Positions 1 to 9,866 of a stretch of 46,728 nucleotides of DNA are shown piece by piece (positions within the stretch are counted from its first letter, which is position 1; the number at the start of each line of letters is the position of its first letter). A program made the translations under genes and the position numbers. Below the pieces are notes generated by a model. It was given only the letters and a program-made list of their open reading frames with translations, searched no databases and was not told the DNA's origin. The stretch spans positions 1 through 46,728 of the forward strand of contig JAKQLF010000196.1 in the NCBI GenBank assembly GCA_029567325.1. The letters run 5' to 3'. This stretch comes from Bacteroidota bacterium. GTDB taxonomy: Bacteria > Bacteroidota > Bacteroidia > Chitinophagales > Saprospiraceae.

Positions 1-384
1 TACAATACTCTCTATGATTTGCGTATGGCCGATTTGCAAGCCAATGAGTATTTCAAAAAACTCACACCCGAACAAAAGCACGGCATTTTAGCCAAACATC
101 AGTTGTTGGTAAAACCAGAGATTAAAGCACTGGATGCTCATGCCTTGCTCAATCAATTGCAGAAGGCTTCATTATATACTTGGGATACAAAAATAGCTGC
201 TTTGCCCGGTCAATTTCAATCGGCTTTGGAAGATGCCATTTTATTGTCTGCTCCGCAGGCAAAAACATACAGCCTTCCTCGTAAAACCATCAGCAATCAG
301 GCAGAGATAGATAACTATTTAGCAGAACTGAAAACTGAATTAGAAACTTTATTAAAAGAATCAAGCTCAATCATTTTAAAATAA
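1..384 (+). CDS. brxC: BREX system ATPase BrxC, C-terminal end (partial)
   Basis: The reading frame is open from the first base of the window, so only the last 127 residues of a protein that is normally about 1,200 residues long are present. BrxC is the large P-loop ATPase of BREX phage-defence systems. The ATPase motifs lie upstream and are not visible. The tail is helical and charged and ends with a proline-arginine segment followed by a Leu/Glu-rich helix, as BrxC tails do. The identification rests mainly on position: its stop codon TAA shares its last base with the pglX start, and pglX, pglZ and brxL follow in the usual BREX-1 order. Confidence 0.85.
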   Translation, partial: YNTLYDLRMADLQANEYFKKLTPEQKHGILAKHQLLVKPEIKALDAHALLNQLQKASLYTWDTKIAALPGQFQSALEDAILLSAPQAKTYSLPRKTISNQAEIDNYLAELKTELETLLKESSSIILK

Positions 385-3300
385 TGGCAGTACTCACAAC
401 ACAACAACGGAATACGCTGGAAGCAGCCGTAAAGCAGGCACGAAAAGTGGCAGAGCTGGGTGCTTTCAATGCCTTGCATGGTATGGCTGTGGACCATCCT
501 GAGCCCTTTGTACACATGACACCCGATCAACGCAACCTGCGAAATAGCCTACGGAGCAAAGCCCGTTTGTTGGGTGACGTTTTACCTGCCAGCGGAGCTC
601 AAAAAATTGACCACCTCAGTTACGAATTGGCGTATGAAACCTGGCACAAAATGTTGTTTGCCAAATTCCTTGAATCCAACGGTTTGCTGATGCATACGGA
701 TGGTGTGGCAGTAACGATGGAAGATTGCGAAGAGTTGGCTAAGGAAGAAGGCTTTGTAGATAAATGGGATGCAGCCGCCAACTACGCCAGTAAAATGCTA
801 CCAGCTATTTTCAGAACAGACGACCCTCTGATGCAAGTGGCCTATGCAACAGAGGAACGTATAAAACTGGAAACCATTATTGATGCCTTAGAAAACCAAA
901 TATTTATAGCCGATGATGCCCTGGGTTGGGTATACCAGTTTTGGCAAAGTGATGCCAAAGAAAAAATCAATAAAGGTGGCGAAAAAATCGACGGAGAAAA
1001 ACTACCTGCTGTAACGCAATTGTTTACAGAACCCTACATGGTTCATTTTCTGATAGACAACACATTGGGTGCATGGTGGGTAAGCCGCAACCCGGGTGTA
1101 AAGCCACCTGTAAAGTTTGAGTACCTGCGTTTATTAGAAGACGGCACACCTGCAGCAGGTAAGTTTGAAGGATGGCCAGATAAAACCTCTGAAGTAACTT
1201 CCTTAGACCCATGTATGGGATCCGGGCATTTTGTGGCATCGCTGTTTCCTGTATTTACGACATTGCGGATGCAGGAAGAAGGCTTAACCAAAGAACAAGC
1301 CACTGACAAAGTAATAACCGAAAACCTGCACGGACTGGAGCTGGATGCCCGATGTACGCAGATAGCAGCATTTAATCTGGCACTCACAGCATGGAAGTTT
1401 TGTGGACACTATAAAACTCTGCCCGAAATGAATCTGGCGTGTAGTGGTATTGCTCCCAAAGGAAAGGTAGATGACTGGGTGAAGTTAGTTGGCAAAGTAG
1501 AAAGAGCAGATGATAAAGCCCGTATGGAAAATGGTATGCGAATGTTGTACGAACATTTTCAATTGGCACCTGAGTTGGGTAGTTTGCTTGACCCTACTAC
1601 CATCAAAGCAGATGCTTTTACTGCTAGTTTTGAAGAAATTCAACCAGTTTTAAAAAGAGCTCTGGAAAACGAAGCTGACACAGAACAATTAGAAAGAGGG
1701 GTTATGGCAGCGGGAATTGCAAAAGCGGGTGAGTTATTGTCGCATAAATATATTTTACAAATTACGAATGTCCCCTATTTGGCCAGAGGCAAACAAGATG
1801 AGATTTTAGCAAATTATGCATTAAATAATTATTCAGATTCAAAAGCTGATTTGGCAAATGTTTTTTTGGAACGTCTTTTCAAAACATCTAAAAAAGGAGG
1901 TTCGATTACAACTGTAATACCTCAGAACTGGCTATTTCTCACTTCCTATAAAAAATTGAGGGAAAAATTATTTAAGAATGAAAGTTGGCAATTTGTTGCC
2001 AGACTTGGGTCTGGAGCTTTTAGCCAAATTACAGGAGAGGTTGTTAAAGCAATTTTGTTTGCTATATCACATGAAAAGCCGTCTCAAAATAATTCATTTT
2101 TAGGACTTGATGTTTCAAATTCAACTAATGCATCTGAAAAAGCTGATTCTCTACAAGAAGTTGAAATCAAGAAAATAAACCAATCGGCTCAATTGAGAAA
2201 TCCTGATGCGAGGTTGATAATGGGAAACATAAATACAGACTTGAAATATTTAAGTGAGTATGCAACTCCACATGTAGGATTACAAAACAACGATACGCCA
2301 AGATTTATATGTAATTTTTGGGAAATAGAAGGACTAAATTTAGGATGGACTTATTTTCAATTAACTACCGATCGAACAGAATATTATGAAGGTTTAAGTG
2401 GTATTGTTAAGTGGCCACCGCAAAAAGAATACCTTATTAAGGGTAAAGAAGCTTGGAAAAAAAAGGGAGTTTTGGTACGTCAAACTGGTAATCTTCCTGT
2501 TACTTTATATTTAGGCAATGTGTATGATCAAAGTAGTTCGGTAATTCTACCCAAAAAGAAAGAATACTTAATTCCTCTTTGGTTGTTTCTTAGTGATAGT
2601 GAATATAATGAACAGATAAGAGAAATTGACCAATCACTTGCTGTTACCAATGATACATTTACTAAAGTTCCTTTTGATTTAGAACAATGGCAAAATGTCG
2701 CCACCGAAAAATACCCGAACGGCCTTCCCAAACCATATAGCAATGACCCTTCGCAATGGCTGTTTCAAGGTCATCCCATCAAAACAGAAAAGCCATTACA
2801 AGTAGCATTAGCAAGGTTGTTGGGATATCGATGGCCTGCGGAGAGTGATGCAGAAATGGAATTGGCGGATGAAGCCAGGGAGTTAATTGAAGCAGTAAAG
2901 GCATTTGATCATTTAAGCGATGAGGATGGCATTTTCTGTATTCCTTCGGTAAATGCAGAACAAGCCGGTGCAGAACGTTTGAGAGATTACCTACAACAGG
3001 TATTTGCCGGAGAATGGAACAACCAAACCATTACTCAGCTGTTGCAAAAAGAAGGTGCAAAGTCCACCAACTTAGAAGCCTGGCTTCGTGATGAGTTTTT
3101 TGTACAGCACTGCAAAGTGTTTCAAAACCGACCTTTCATTTGGCATATCTGGGATGGGCGCAAAGATGGTTTTTCGGCTTTGGTCAATTACCACAAATTA
3201 GATAAGGATAATCTTTCCAAACTTATCTATACCTATCTGGGCGATTGGATACGCATGTGCGAAGCCAAAAAGAAAGCCGGAGATAGCGGTGCAGAAGGTT

Positions 3301-3614
3301 TACTAAGCGCAGCTGTAAAACTCAAAGAAAAACTGGAAGCCATCCTGGAAGGTGAAGCGCCTTACGACATTTTTGTCCGCTGGAAATCTTTAGAGCAACA
3401 ACCCATAGGCTGGGAACCTGATTTGAACGATGGGGTACGATTAAACATTCGTCCGTTTGTGGAAGCAGGTGTGCTCCGCAGTAAATTTAATGTAAAATGG
3501 GGTGTGGATAGAGGGAAGAATCCACCGGGTAGTCACTGGGGAGAGATACGGGATAATGATAGGCATTTGAGTTTGGAGGAGAAGAAGGAGGCGAGGGAAA
3601 AAATTAAAAAGTAA
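384..3614 (+). CDS. pglX: BREX-1 adenine-specific DNA methyltransferase PglX
   Basis: PglX methylates adenine in the host BREX recognition site and so marks self DNA; it is also required for restriction. The 1,076-residue protein shows the SAM-binding motif I, DPCMGSGHF, at residues 275-283 and catalytic motif IV at 462-465, written NVPY rather than the common NPPY. The region after the catalytic motif (about 490-770) should hold the target-recognition domain. Its DNA (about 1730-2700) is clearly more AT-rich than the gene's two ends. The start ATG overlaps the brxC stop by one base. An eight-A run lies at 2457-2464. The mcrB-like gene starts 8 bases after the stop. Family and context agree; sequence specificity cannot be predicted. 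Confidence 0.95.
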   Translation: MAVLTTQQRNTLEAAVKQARKVAELGAFNALHGMAVDHPEPFVHMTPDQRNLRNSLRSKARLLGDVLPASGAQKIDHLSYELAYETWHKMLFAKFLESNGLLMHTDGVAVTMEDCEELAKEEGFVDKWDAAANYASKMLPAIFRTDDPLMQVAYATEERIKLETIIDALENQIFIADDALGWVYQFWQSDAKEKINKGGEKIDGEKLPAVTQLFTEPYMVHFLIDNTLGAWWVSRNPGVKPPVKFEYLRLLEDGTPAAGKFEGWPDKTSEVTSLDPCMGSGHFVASLFPVFTTLRMQEEGLTKEQATDKVITENLHGLELDARCTQIAAFNLALTAWKFCGHYKTLPEMNLACSGIAPKGKVDDWVKLVGKVERADDKARMENGMRMLYEHFQLAPELGSLLDPTTIKADAFTASFEEIQPVLKRALENEADTEQLERGVMAAGIAKAGELLSHKYILQITNVPYLARGKQDEILANYALNNYSDSKADLANVFLERLFKTSKKGGSITTVIPQNWLFLTSYKKLREKLFKNESWQFVARLGSGAFSQITGEVVKAILFAISHEKPSQNNSFLGLDVSNSTNASEKADSLQEVEIKKINQSAQLRNPDARLIMGNINTDLKYLSEYATPHVGLQNNDTPRFICNFWEIEGLNLGWTYFQLTTDRTEYYEGLSGIVKWPPQKEYLIKGKEAWKKKGVLVRQTGNLPVTLYLGNVYDQSSSVILPKKKEYLIPLWLFLSDSEYNEQIREIDQSLAVTNDTFTKVPFDLEQWQNVATEKYPNGLPKPYSNDPSQWLFQGHPIKTEKPLQVALARLLGYRWPAESDAEMELADEARELIEAVKAFDHLSDEDGIFCIPSVNAEQAGAERLRDYLQQVFAGEWNNQTITQLLQKEGAKSTNLEAWLRDEFFVQHCKVFQNRPFIWHIWDGRKDGFSALVNYHKLDKDNLSKLIYTYLGDWIRMCEAKKKAGDSGAEGLLSAAVKLKEKLEAILEGEAPYDIFVRWKSLEQQPIGWEPDLNDGVRLNIRPFVEAGVLRSKFNVKWGVDRGKNPPGSHWGEIRDNDRHLSLEEKKEAREKIKK

Positions 3615-3622
3615 ATAGAAAT

Positions 3623-6268
3623 ATGGCATATATATATTCGTGGGTACCTGCCTATCAAGAAATTGTTGCCAGGTTATCTCTATACAGAACGGATCAAGCA
3701 AGCTTGGTCCAAGTTTTAAGAGATATTGGTGTCAATGTTAATGATGACGAAGACCAACCAAGTCATAATATTCCATTATCTGAAATTGACCCATTTACCT
3801 TTTTGTTCTTTTTAGGTAAGACGAAGAACGATTGGAATAAGATTAAAATTATACGTGAATTATGTCGAAAGTGGGAAATAGATCATACAGTAAATGACGT
3901 CTGTGGTATACCGTCCCCAAATGCTCAAAAATTATGGATGTTTCGATATAAACACAGCAGAGGAAATGAAATAAGTATTCTTTGGAATCTTTTTGATAAA
4001 TTAATTTCCGATACGATTACAGATGCAGATTTTGCAGTCGCAAATGCGCTCCCAACAATAGGTAAAACAAAGCTTACTGAATCTTTTTTTATAGTGAAGC
4101 CTTTAGAGCATTTGTGCATAAATGCTAAAGTTAAACCCTTTTTGGTGGCCAAAGGTATCAACCCCGAATTTTCGACATTCACCGAATACAAATCAGTTTT
4201 GAACGCCGTAAGAAATGTTACTAAGGAACCTTTTTACGAAATATCTTATCAAGCCTATTTAGCTTCGGAGTATGATAATCAAAGTCCAAATTATTATCGG
4301 ATTGGCACCACTGTAGGAGAAAATGGAATGAGTATCTTACCTGAAATGTTAGATAATGGCATCGCATCAATTGGTTGGAAAGAACTTGGAAATCTGTATT
4401 TAATTGATCCGTTTAATCGAAAACATGTTGGTGATGCTCTACAGCATCTAGTGAATGATCCATATGATAAAAGAACAGCATCTAGAAAAGGAGGTGAAAT
4501 AGTACAATTTATGCAGGAAATTAAGCCAGGTGATTACGTGCTGGCAGCAAAGGGTACTCGAATAAAAGCAATTGGCAAAGTGATAAGCCACATCTATATA
4601 TTTGATGCAAATTTAAATTTTCCTCATGGCCGATGTGTTGATTGGCTTTACCCAAATGTAACAGATTTACAAATTACTGAGGGTATTCAAACTTCAGTTT
4701 GGAAGTTTTCAAAAAGCGAAAATTTAAATATCATTCAAAAGTATTTGGATGGTGTGAGTAATAATAGAAATGAGCATAGCAATGTCCAAACAAATAACAT
4801 CAAAAAGCAGATGGAACTGAACAGCATATTGGTTGGTCCGCCAGGTACAGGAAAAACCTTTCATAGTATTAGTTACGCGGTAGCTATTGTAGAAGGTAAA
4901 ACAATTGAAACCATTGTCAATGAAGAAAGAGGCTCAGTAAAAAAGCGTTTTGATCGTTATTTAGATGATGGGCAAATTGTGTATTGTACCTTCCACCAAA
5001 GTTTAAGTTATGAAGATTTTATTGAAGGCCTTAAGCCAATAGAGCCAGCTTCAGAAGATGAAGAATTGACCTATGCTGTGGAAGATGGGATTTTTAAACG
5101 ATTGTGTACTGAAGCGGCATTTTCGTTTGTTCAAATGAAGATCAATACCGGTAGTGAAAGGATTTTAGATTTTTCTTCTGAGTACGATCGATTTGTTGAT
5201 GCGGTGAATGAACGTTTTTCTAAAGGAGAAAGAATAGAGTTAGAATCCAGAAGTGGAGGCAATGTTTACATTGAGAGTATTTCGCAAAAGAATAATATCT
5301 GGGTCAGTCATATTGACGGAAAACGAAGATACACAGTATCCAAAAAGCGTCTGAGCAAAATTTCACAGGCATTTCCTGAATTAAATGAGGTTACAAACAT
5401 CAATGATCAATTCAGGGCAGAAATTGGCGGAAGTAATTCATCTGCATATTGGGCTGTTTTGAACGCTATAAGAAAACAGCCAGATGAAGTAATATCAAAG
5501 GACACAAAGACAATTTCTGAAAAGGAATATTCTTACGATGATAAAAAGGAGATTATACAATCTTTAAATAATGATGATTACAAAATAGAAAATCCCAAAA
5601 AGTTTGTCCTAATTATTGATGAGATAAACAGGGGCAATGTATCTCAAATATTTGGGGAACTTATTACGCTGATTGAAGATGATAAGCGATTAGGAAAAGA
5701 GGAGGCCCTAAAAGCAAAACTACCCTATTCAAAAGATAGTTTTGGTGTTCCCTGTAATATATCAATAATTGGAACAATGAACACTGCTGATAGAAGTGTG
5801 GAAGCATTAGATACCGCATTAAGGCGAAGGTTTTCGTTTGTTCCAATGGCTCCCAAGCCTGAGGAATTAAAAATTACTGCTGATGATATAAATCTACCAG
5901 AAATACTCCGTGTATTAAATAATCGACTTTCTGTATTAAAAGACAGCGACCATACACTTGGCCACGCATGGCTATGGAATGTGTCTGATTTAAATAGTCT
6001 TAAAATTGTTTTCAGAGATAAAATACTTCCATTACTGCAGGAGTATTTTTATAACGATTATGAAAAATTAGGCTTGGTTCTGGGCGATGCATTTTTTCAA
6101 AAGCATGAACAAATTAATAGCAACATTTTTGCACCTTTTACTGGCGGTAATGGCTTGGCAAGTCAATATGATCAAATTTGGAAATACAAATTAAAATCAG
6201 TTGATGCTTTAACCATTGAAGATTTTAAATCATTGGAACAACTTTATAATATGACCGGCATACAATGA
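3623..6268 (+). CDS. mcrB: McrB-like AAA+ NTPase with N-terminal EVE/PUA-like domain
   Basis: This is the motor and DNA-recognition subunit of a McrBC-type (type IV) restriction system. The McrB signatures are clear: Walker A GPPGTGKT at 405-412, Walker B with DEINRGN at 666-672, the McrB motif MNTADRS at 719-725, and an arginine-rich sensor LDTALRRRF just after. Upstream are a helical N-terminal part (about 1-110) and a segment at about 223-378 (IGW, GDYVLAAKG, IGKV, VDWLY elements) that looks like an EVE/PUA-type domain, a fold known to read modified bases. An extra domain of about 100 residues lies between Walker A and B. The last four bases overlap mcrC. The gene is AT-rich compared with pglZ. 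Classical McrB has a different DNA-binding N-terminus, so the target modification is unknown. Confidence 0.92.
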   Translation: MAYIYSWVPAYQEIVARLSLYRTDQASLVQVLRDIGVNVNDDEDQPSHNIPLSEIDPFTFLFFLGKTKNDWNKIKIIRELCRKWEIDHTVNDVCGIPSPNAQKLWMFRYKHSRGNEISILWNLFDKLISDTITDADFAVANALPTIGKTKLTESFFIVKPLEHLCINAKVKPFLVAKGINPEFSTFTEYKSVLNAVRNVTKEPFYEISYQAYLASEYDNQSPNYYRIGTTVGENGMSILPEMLDNGIASIGWKELGNLYLIDPFNRKHVGDALQHLVNDPYDKRTASRKGGEIVQFMQEIKPGDYVLAAKGTRIKAIGKVISHIYIFDANLNFPHGRCVDWLYPNVTDLQITEGIQTSVWKFSKSENLNIIQKYLDGVSNNRNEHSNVQTNNIKKQMELNSILVGPPGTGKTFHSISYAVAIVEGKTIETIVNEERGSVKKRFDRYLDDGQIVYCTFHQSLSYEDFIEGLKPIEPASEDEELTYAVEDGIFKRLCTEAAFSFVQMKINTGSERILDFSSEYDRFVDAVNERFSKGERIELESRSGGNVYIESISQKNNIWVSHIDGKRRYTVSKKRLSKISQAFPELNEVTNINDQFRAEIGGSNSSAYWAVLNAIRKQPDEVISKDTKTISEKEYSYDDKKEIIQSLNNDDYKIENPKKFVLIIDEINRGNVSQIFGELITLIEDDKRLGKEEALKAKLPYSKDSFGVPCNISIIGTMNTADRSVEALDTALRRRFSFVPMAPKPEELKITADDINLPEILRVLNNRLSVLKDSDHTLGHAWLWNVSDLNSLKIVFRDKILPLLQEYFYNDYEKLGLVLGDAFFQKHEQINSNIFAPFTGGNGLASQYDQIWKYKLKSVDALTIEDFKSLEQLYNMTGIQ

Positions 6269-7542
6269 GGAATAATAAACCCATCCAGGTATTTGAGCAC
6301 AAGCAACTACAGATTGGTGACCAGGGATTTATGCGATCCCATTGGGAGGCCTTAGGCTGGTACAATGAAAAGCACGGCGAAAGCTTTTTTACCCTCACTC
6401 CCAAAGGTGTGAAATTTAATCAGTTTGTTGGAGTAATTCAGGTGGGAAATATTTGCATTGAGATTTTGCCAAAAATTAGTCAGATTGTAAATCAGGGAGA
6501 TAAAGAAAAATGGCAGAAAGTACTAATTGACATGCTGAGAGAATGTCGTTGGATGCAAGTATATGCGCACGAAAAAGCCTCATTGCGTTTTAAACCAAAT
6601 AGTATTCTTGAGGCATATCTCGAATTATTTTTATATGAATGTGAGCAATTGCTGAGACACGGATTGGTAAAGAGATACCGTCTTGTAGTGAATAATTGCA
6701 ATGCTCTAAAAGGGAAATTACTGTTTCAAAAACAGGTACAAGTAAATTCTGTCCACAAGGAGAGATTTTATACTCGTCACCAGATATTTGACAGGGAAAA
6801 TGTTTTTAATCAAATTTTGCTGAAGGCTTTAAAATTAGTTCCTATTTTAAGTCAAAGTCCTTACTTAAAGGATAAAGTCTATAACCTCTTACTTTCTTTT
6901 CCAGAATTAGCTGATATTGTTGTAACACAAGAAACATTCACAAAACTTGTTTTTGATAGAAAGACTTCAGGATATAAAGAGGCAATTGAAATAGCTGCCA
7001 TGTTATTATTGAATTACAGAGCAGATATTAGTACAGGGCAGAATCATGTACTGGCAATTTTGTTTGATATGAATGACCTTTGGGAAGAATTTATTTATCG
7101 ACAACTTTATAAAAGTAAACCAGCAAATTGGACTATTCTTTCGCAAAATTCAAAACAGTTTTGGAAACTGAATATTGGCCATGGTTATAAAACTATAAGA
7201 CCAGACATTGTCATTCATAATCAAACAAATGATACAACAATTATTGTAGATACTAAATGGAAAATACCAGATAACAATATTCCAGCTGACGCGGACCTAA
7301 AGCAAATGTTTGTTTATAATGAGTATTGGCTTGGGAAAAATGCTTTACTTCTTTATCCACATGCATCCTATAACGAGCAGCCGGAGTATTTCCAAGGCTC
7401 CTTTGTGAAAAAGGGAAAGACAATGGCAATACATGGGTGCGGAATAATGAAAATTGCAGTATTAGATAAAAGCAATTTAAATCTTGACGGCAAGATGGGA
7501 AAGCGAATTATTGAATTTCTGAAAAATGAAATAATGAAATGA
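6265..7542 (+). CDS. mcrC: McrC nuclease subunit
   Basis: McrC is the endonuclease partner that binds the McrB hexamer and cuts DNA. The 425-residue protein has the normal McrC length. Its C-terminal nuclease core is a PD-(D/E)xK fold: Pro-Asp at 313-314, then a beta strand and Asp329-Thr-Lys331-Trp. The N-terminal half has the beta-rich start (FTLTPKGV, IEILPKIS) usual for McrC. Its ATGA start overlaps the mcrB stop, and its own stop overlaps the pglZ start in the same way, so the whole McrBC pair is translationally coupled into the BREX operon. Confidence 0.93.
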   Translation: MRNNKPIQVFEHKQLQIGDQGFMRSHWEALGWYNEKHGESFFTLTPKGVKFNQFVGVIQVGNICIEILPKISQIVNQGDKEKWQKVLIDMLRECRWMQVYAHEKASLRFKPNSILEAYLELFLYECEQLLRHGLVKRYRLVVNNCNALKGKLLFQKQVQVNSVHKERFYTRHQIFDRENVFNQILLKALKLVPILSQSPYLKDKVYNLLLSFPELADIVVTQETFTKLVFDRKTSGYKEAIEIAAMLLLNYRADISTGQNHVLAILFDMNDLWEEFIYRQLYKSKPANWTILSQNSKQFWKLNIGHGYKTIRPDIVIHNQTNDTTIIVDTKWKIPDNNIPADADLKQMFVYNEYWLGKNALLLYPHASYNEQPEYFQGSFVKKGKTMAIHGCGIMKIAVLDKSNLNLDGKMGKRIIEFLKNEIMK

Positions 7543-9854
7543 AATATAGCATATTTGATAAAGTAGTGCAAGCTTTAAAACAGGCAGAAAACCACAACAG
7601 CAACGTAATGGTAAAGCCGGAGGTAATCCTTTGGCCAGATCCGGAAAACCAATGGTGCGATGTGATAGGAGTATTGCAAGAAAGCATACCTCACCTGCTC
7701 ATCTATGGCAACTACGAACCTTTAAAAAAACAAGGTCCTGCCATTTGGTTAAAATGTATGATTGCGAAAGTATTGCCCGAAGCCAATTGGGATGCGGAAG
7801 CTATTCCTATCATTTATCTGCCGGGTGTTGCCAAATCAGATTTGCGAAATGTAGAAAATGCGGTGTTCAATTTCCAACCTTTATTAGAATACCAATATAC
7901 AGGTACACTATTTATACAAGAGAATGGAAGAGAATGGAGTATCCTGGCTTTTGTAGAAAACCCAATTAATGGATTGGGTATTAAAGTAGCCAAAGACAAT
8001 GCTACCAAGGAAGCCCTTAAAAAGACTTTATTTTCTATATTTCAATATCGCGATGTTCTTTCCAATAAAACATTTATTGATGCCGATTATTTGAATAATC
8101 AATTGTTTCCCGATATCATACCAACCATACTCAAATGGATGTGCAAAGGCGATTCATTGCTCAATAAAATGGATGCAGGAAAGCAAGAAGTATTTACAAA
8201 CCTATGCAAATCTCAATACGAATTTGAACCCGACCACAAAAACATAAAAGCCATTGCAGAGAAATTGGGCTCGCAGAAAAACGCTTGGAAATACGTTTGG
8301 CAGCTATTTGCTACAGCTCCGAATAAATATCCTGAAATGGAAGACTTGCTTCGTATAGCGAAACCAACAGAGTTGGGTTTTGGGATATTTGCATTACCTG
8401 ATGAAAGTTGGCCACAGGTAAACGAACAGAAAGAAGAAGCATTAGCCCAGGCGTTAACAAAAGCTGCAAAACAAGATGCAGTAAAAGCATTGGCCACCTT
8501 GCAAGATTTAGAAAAAGAACACAGTGTAAGGAGAAACTGGGTTTGGTTTGAGTTAGGCAAATCACCGATGGCCGATGCCTTGCATTATTTGGTTCAAATG
8601 GCTGCTAAAGCCAATGAAGCATTCTCATCTTCTTCCATTGAAGCCATTAAAAACTATTATACCACAAATGGCTTTTCGGTTGATCAGTTCATGCGTAAAG
8701 CATTGGCCGCAGTAAAATCTGAAAAGGACAAAACCATTGTAAAATCCATCATCCATTTGTTTTATCAACCCTGGTTAGAAAACATCACCAATAAATTTCA
8801 GAAACTCGTTTCTGAAGATGCTAGCATTTTTACTTTGCAAAATGCAGTGCCCGAAACGGAATCATATGTCCTTTTTGTAGATGCTTTTAGATATGAATTG
8901 GCAGAAGAGTTTTGCAAGCGATTGGAAAAACAAAAACTGAAAGTCTCATTGCAAGTCGGTTGGTCGGCCATTCCATCTTTAACACCAACAGCAAAACCCA
9001 ATGTTTCACCTATAGCAACATTAGTTTCTATTCAGAGTGGCATTTCCGAGTTTCGGCCTCAATTGCAAAACGGCAAAGTCCTCCTCACTCCAGCATTTCG
9101 TGATGCGCTGAAAGCTGCGGAATTTAAATTAGTAACAAATGCAAATGACATTCAAATTGGAGGAAAGTATTGGCAGGAAATTGGTGAAATAGATACAAAA
9201 GGGCATGAAGAACAGGCCGATATGGTAAAACGGATTGCAGAATTATTTGATCAGGTACAAGAAGCTTTGGATATTGCATTTGAAAGAGGAATTAAACGCA
9301 TTAAAATAGTAACAGATCATGGTTGGTTATTGCTACCGGGAGGTTTGCCAAAAACCCAACTTAATCCAGGGTTATCAGAAACCCGTTGGGGTCGATGTGC
9401 ACTAATCAAAGAAGGGGCTACAACAGATTTGTTACACCTGCCTTGGCGGTGGAATCCTTCCGTTTATATTGCGTATGCTCCTGGCATTTCTTTTTTCAAA
9501 GTAAATGAAGAGTATGCACACGGAGGTATATCGATACACGAATGTTTGGTGCCAACACTGATCATTGAAAATCCGAATATTACGAATATTGAAGCTGAAG
9601 TGAAAGTAGTAAAGTGGGTAAACCTAAAATGCACCATTCAGACCAGTGAAGTACCAGATGAGTATTCCGTTGACATCCGAACCAAATATAATGATGCCAA
9701 AACATCCATTGTGTTATCAAAAAATAAAGCGGTAAAAGGTAATACGGTAACCTTGATGGTAGATGATGGTGCTGAGTCACAAGCAGCTACTATTGTACTG
9801 ATGGACGAAAACGAACGGATTTTGGATAAAAAACCAACCACAGTAGGTGGTTAA
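7539..9854 (+). CDS. pglZ: BREX-1 alkaline-phosphatase-like protein PglZ
   Basis: PglZ is the core BREX protein with an alkaline-phosphatase superfamily fold. Metal-binding signatures are present: VDAFRYE at 447-453, TDHGW at 592-596 and HGGISIHE at 661-668. The TDHGWLLLPGG stretch and the 771-residue length suggest the variant usually called PglZ type B, though I am less sure of the subtype than of the family. The coding sequence is richer in G and C than the two mcr genes before it, which fits pglX and pglZ being the original neighbours. It starts inside the mcrC stop codon; brxL begins 12 bases after its end. Confidence 0.93.
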   Translation: MKYSIFDKVVQALKQAENHNSNVMVKPEVILWPDPENQWCDVIGVLQESIPHLLIYGNYEPLKKQGPAIWLKCMIAKVLPEANWDAEAIPIIYLPGVAKSDLRNVENAVFNFQPLLEYQYTGTLFIQENGREWSILAFVENPINGLGIKVAKDNATKEALKKTLFSIFQYRDVLSNKTFIDADYLNNQLFPDIIPTILKWMCKGDSLLNKMDAGKQEVFTNLCKSQYEFEPDHKNIKAIAEKLGSQKNAWKYVWQLFATAPNKYPEMEDLLRIAKPTELGFGIFALPDESWPQVNEQKEEALAQALTKAAKQDAVKALATLQDLEKEHSVRRNWVWFELGKSPMADALHYLVQMAAKANEAFSSSSIEAIKNYYTTNGFSVDQFMRKALAAVKSEKDKTIVKSIIHLFYQPWLENITNKFQKLVSEDASIFTLQNAVPETESYVLFVDAFRYELAEEFCKRLEKQKLKVSLQVGWSAIPSLTPTAKPNVSPIATLVSIQSGISEFRPQLQNGKVLLTPAFRDALKAAEFKLVTNANDIQIGGKYWQEIGEIDTKGHEEQADMVKRIAELFDQVQEALDIAFERGIKRIKIVTDHGWLLLPGGLPKTQLNPGLSETRWGRCALIKEGATTDLLHLPWRWNPSVYIAYAPGISFFKVNEEYAHGGISIHECLVPTLIIENPNITNIEAEVKVVKWVNLKCTIQTSEVPDEYSVDIRTKYNDAKTSIVLSKNKAVKGNTVTLMVDDGAESQAATIVLMDENERILDKKPTTVGG

Positions 9855-9866
9855 AAATATAAGAAA

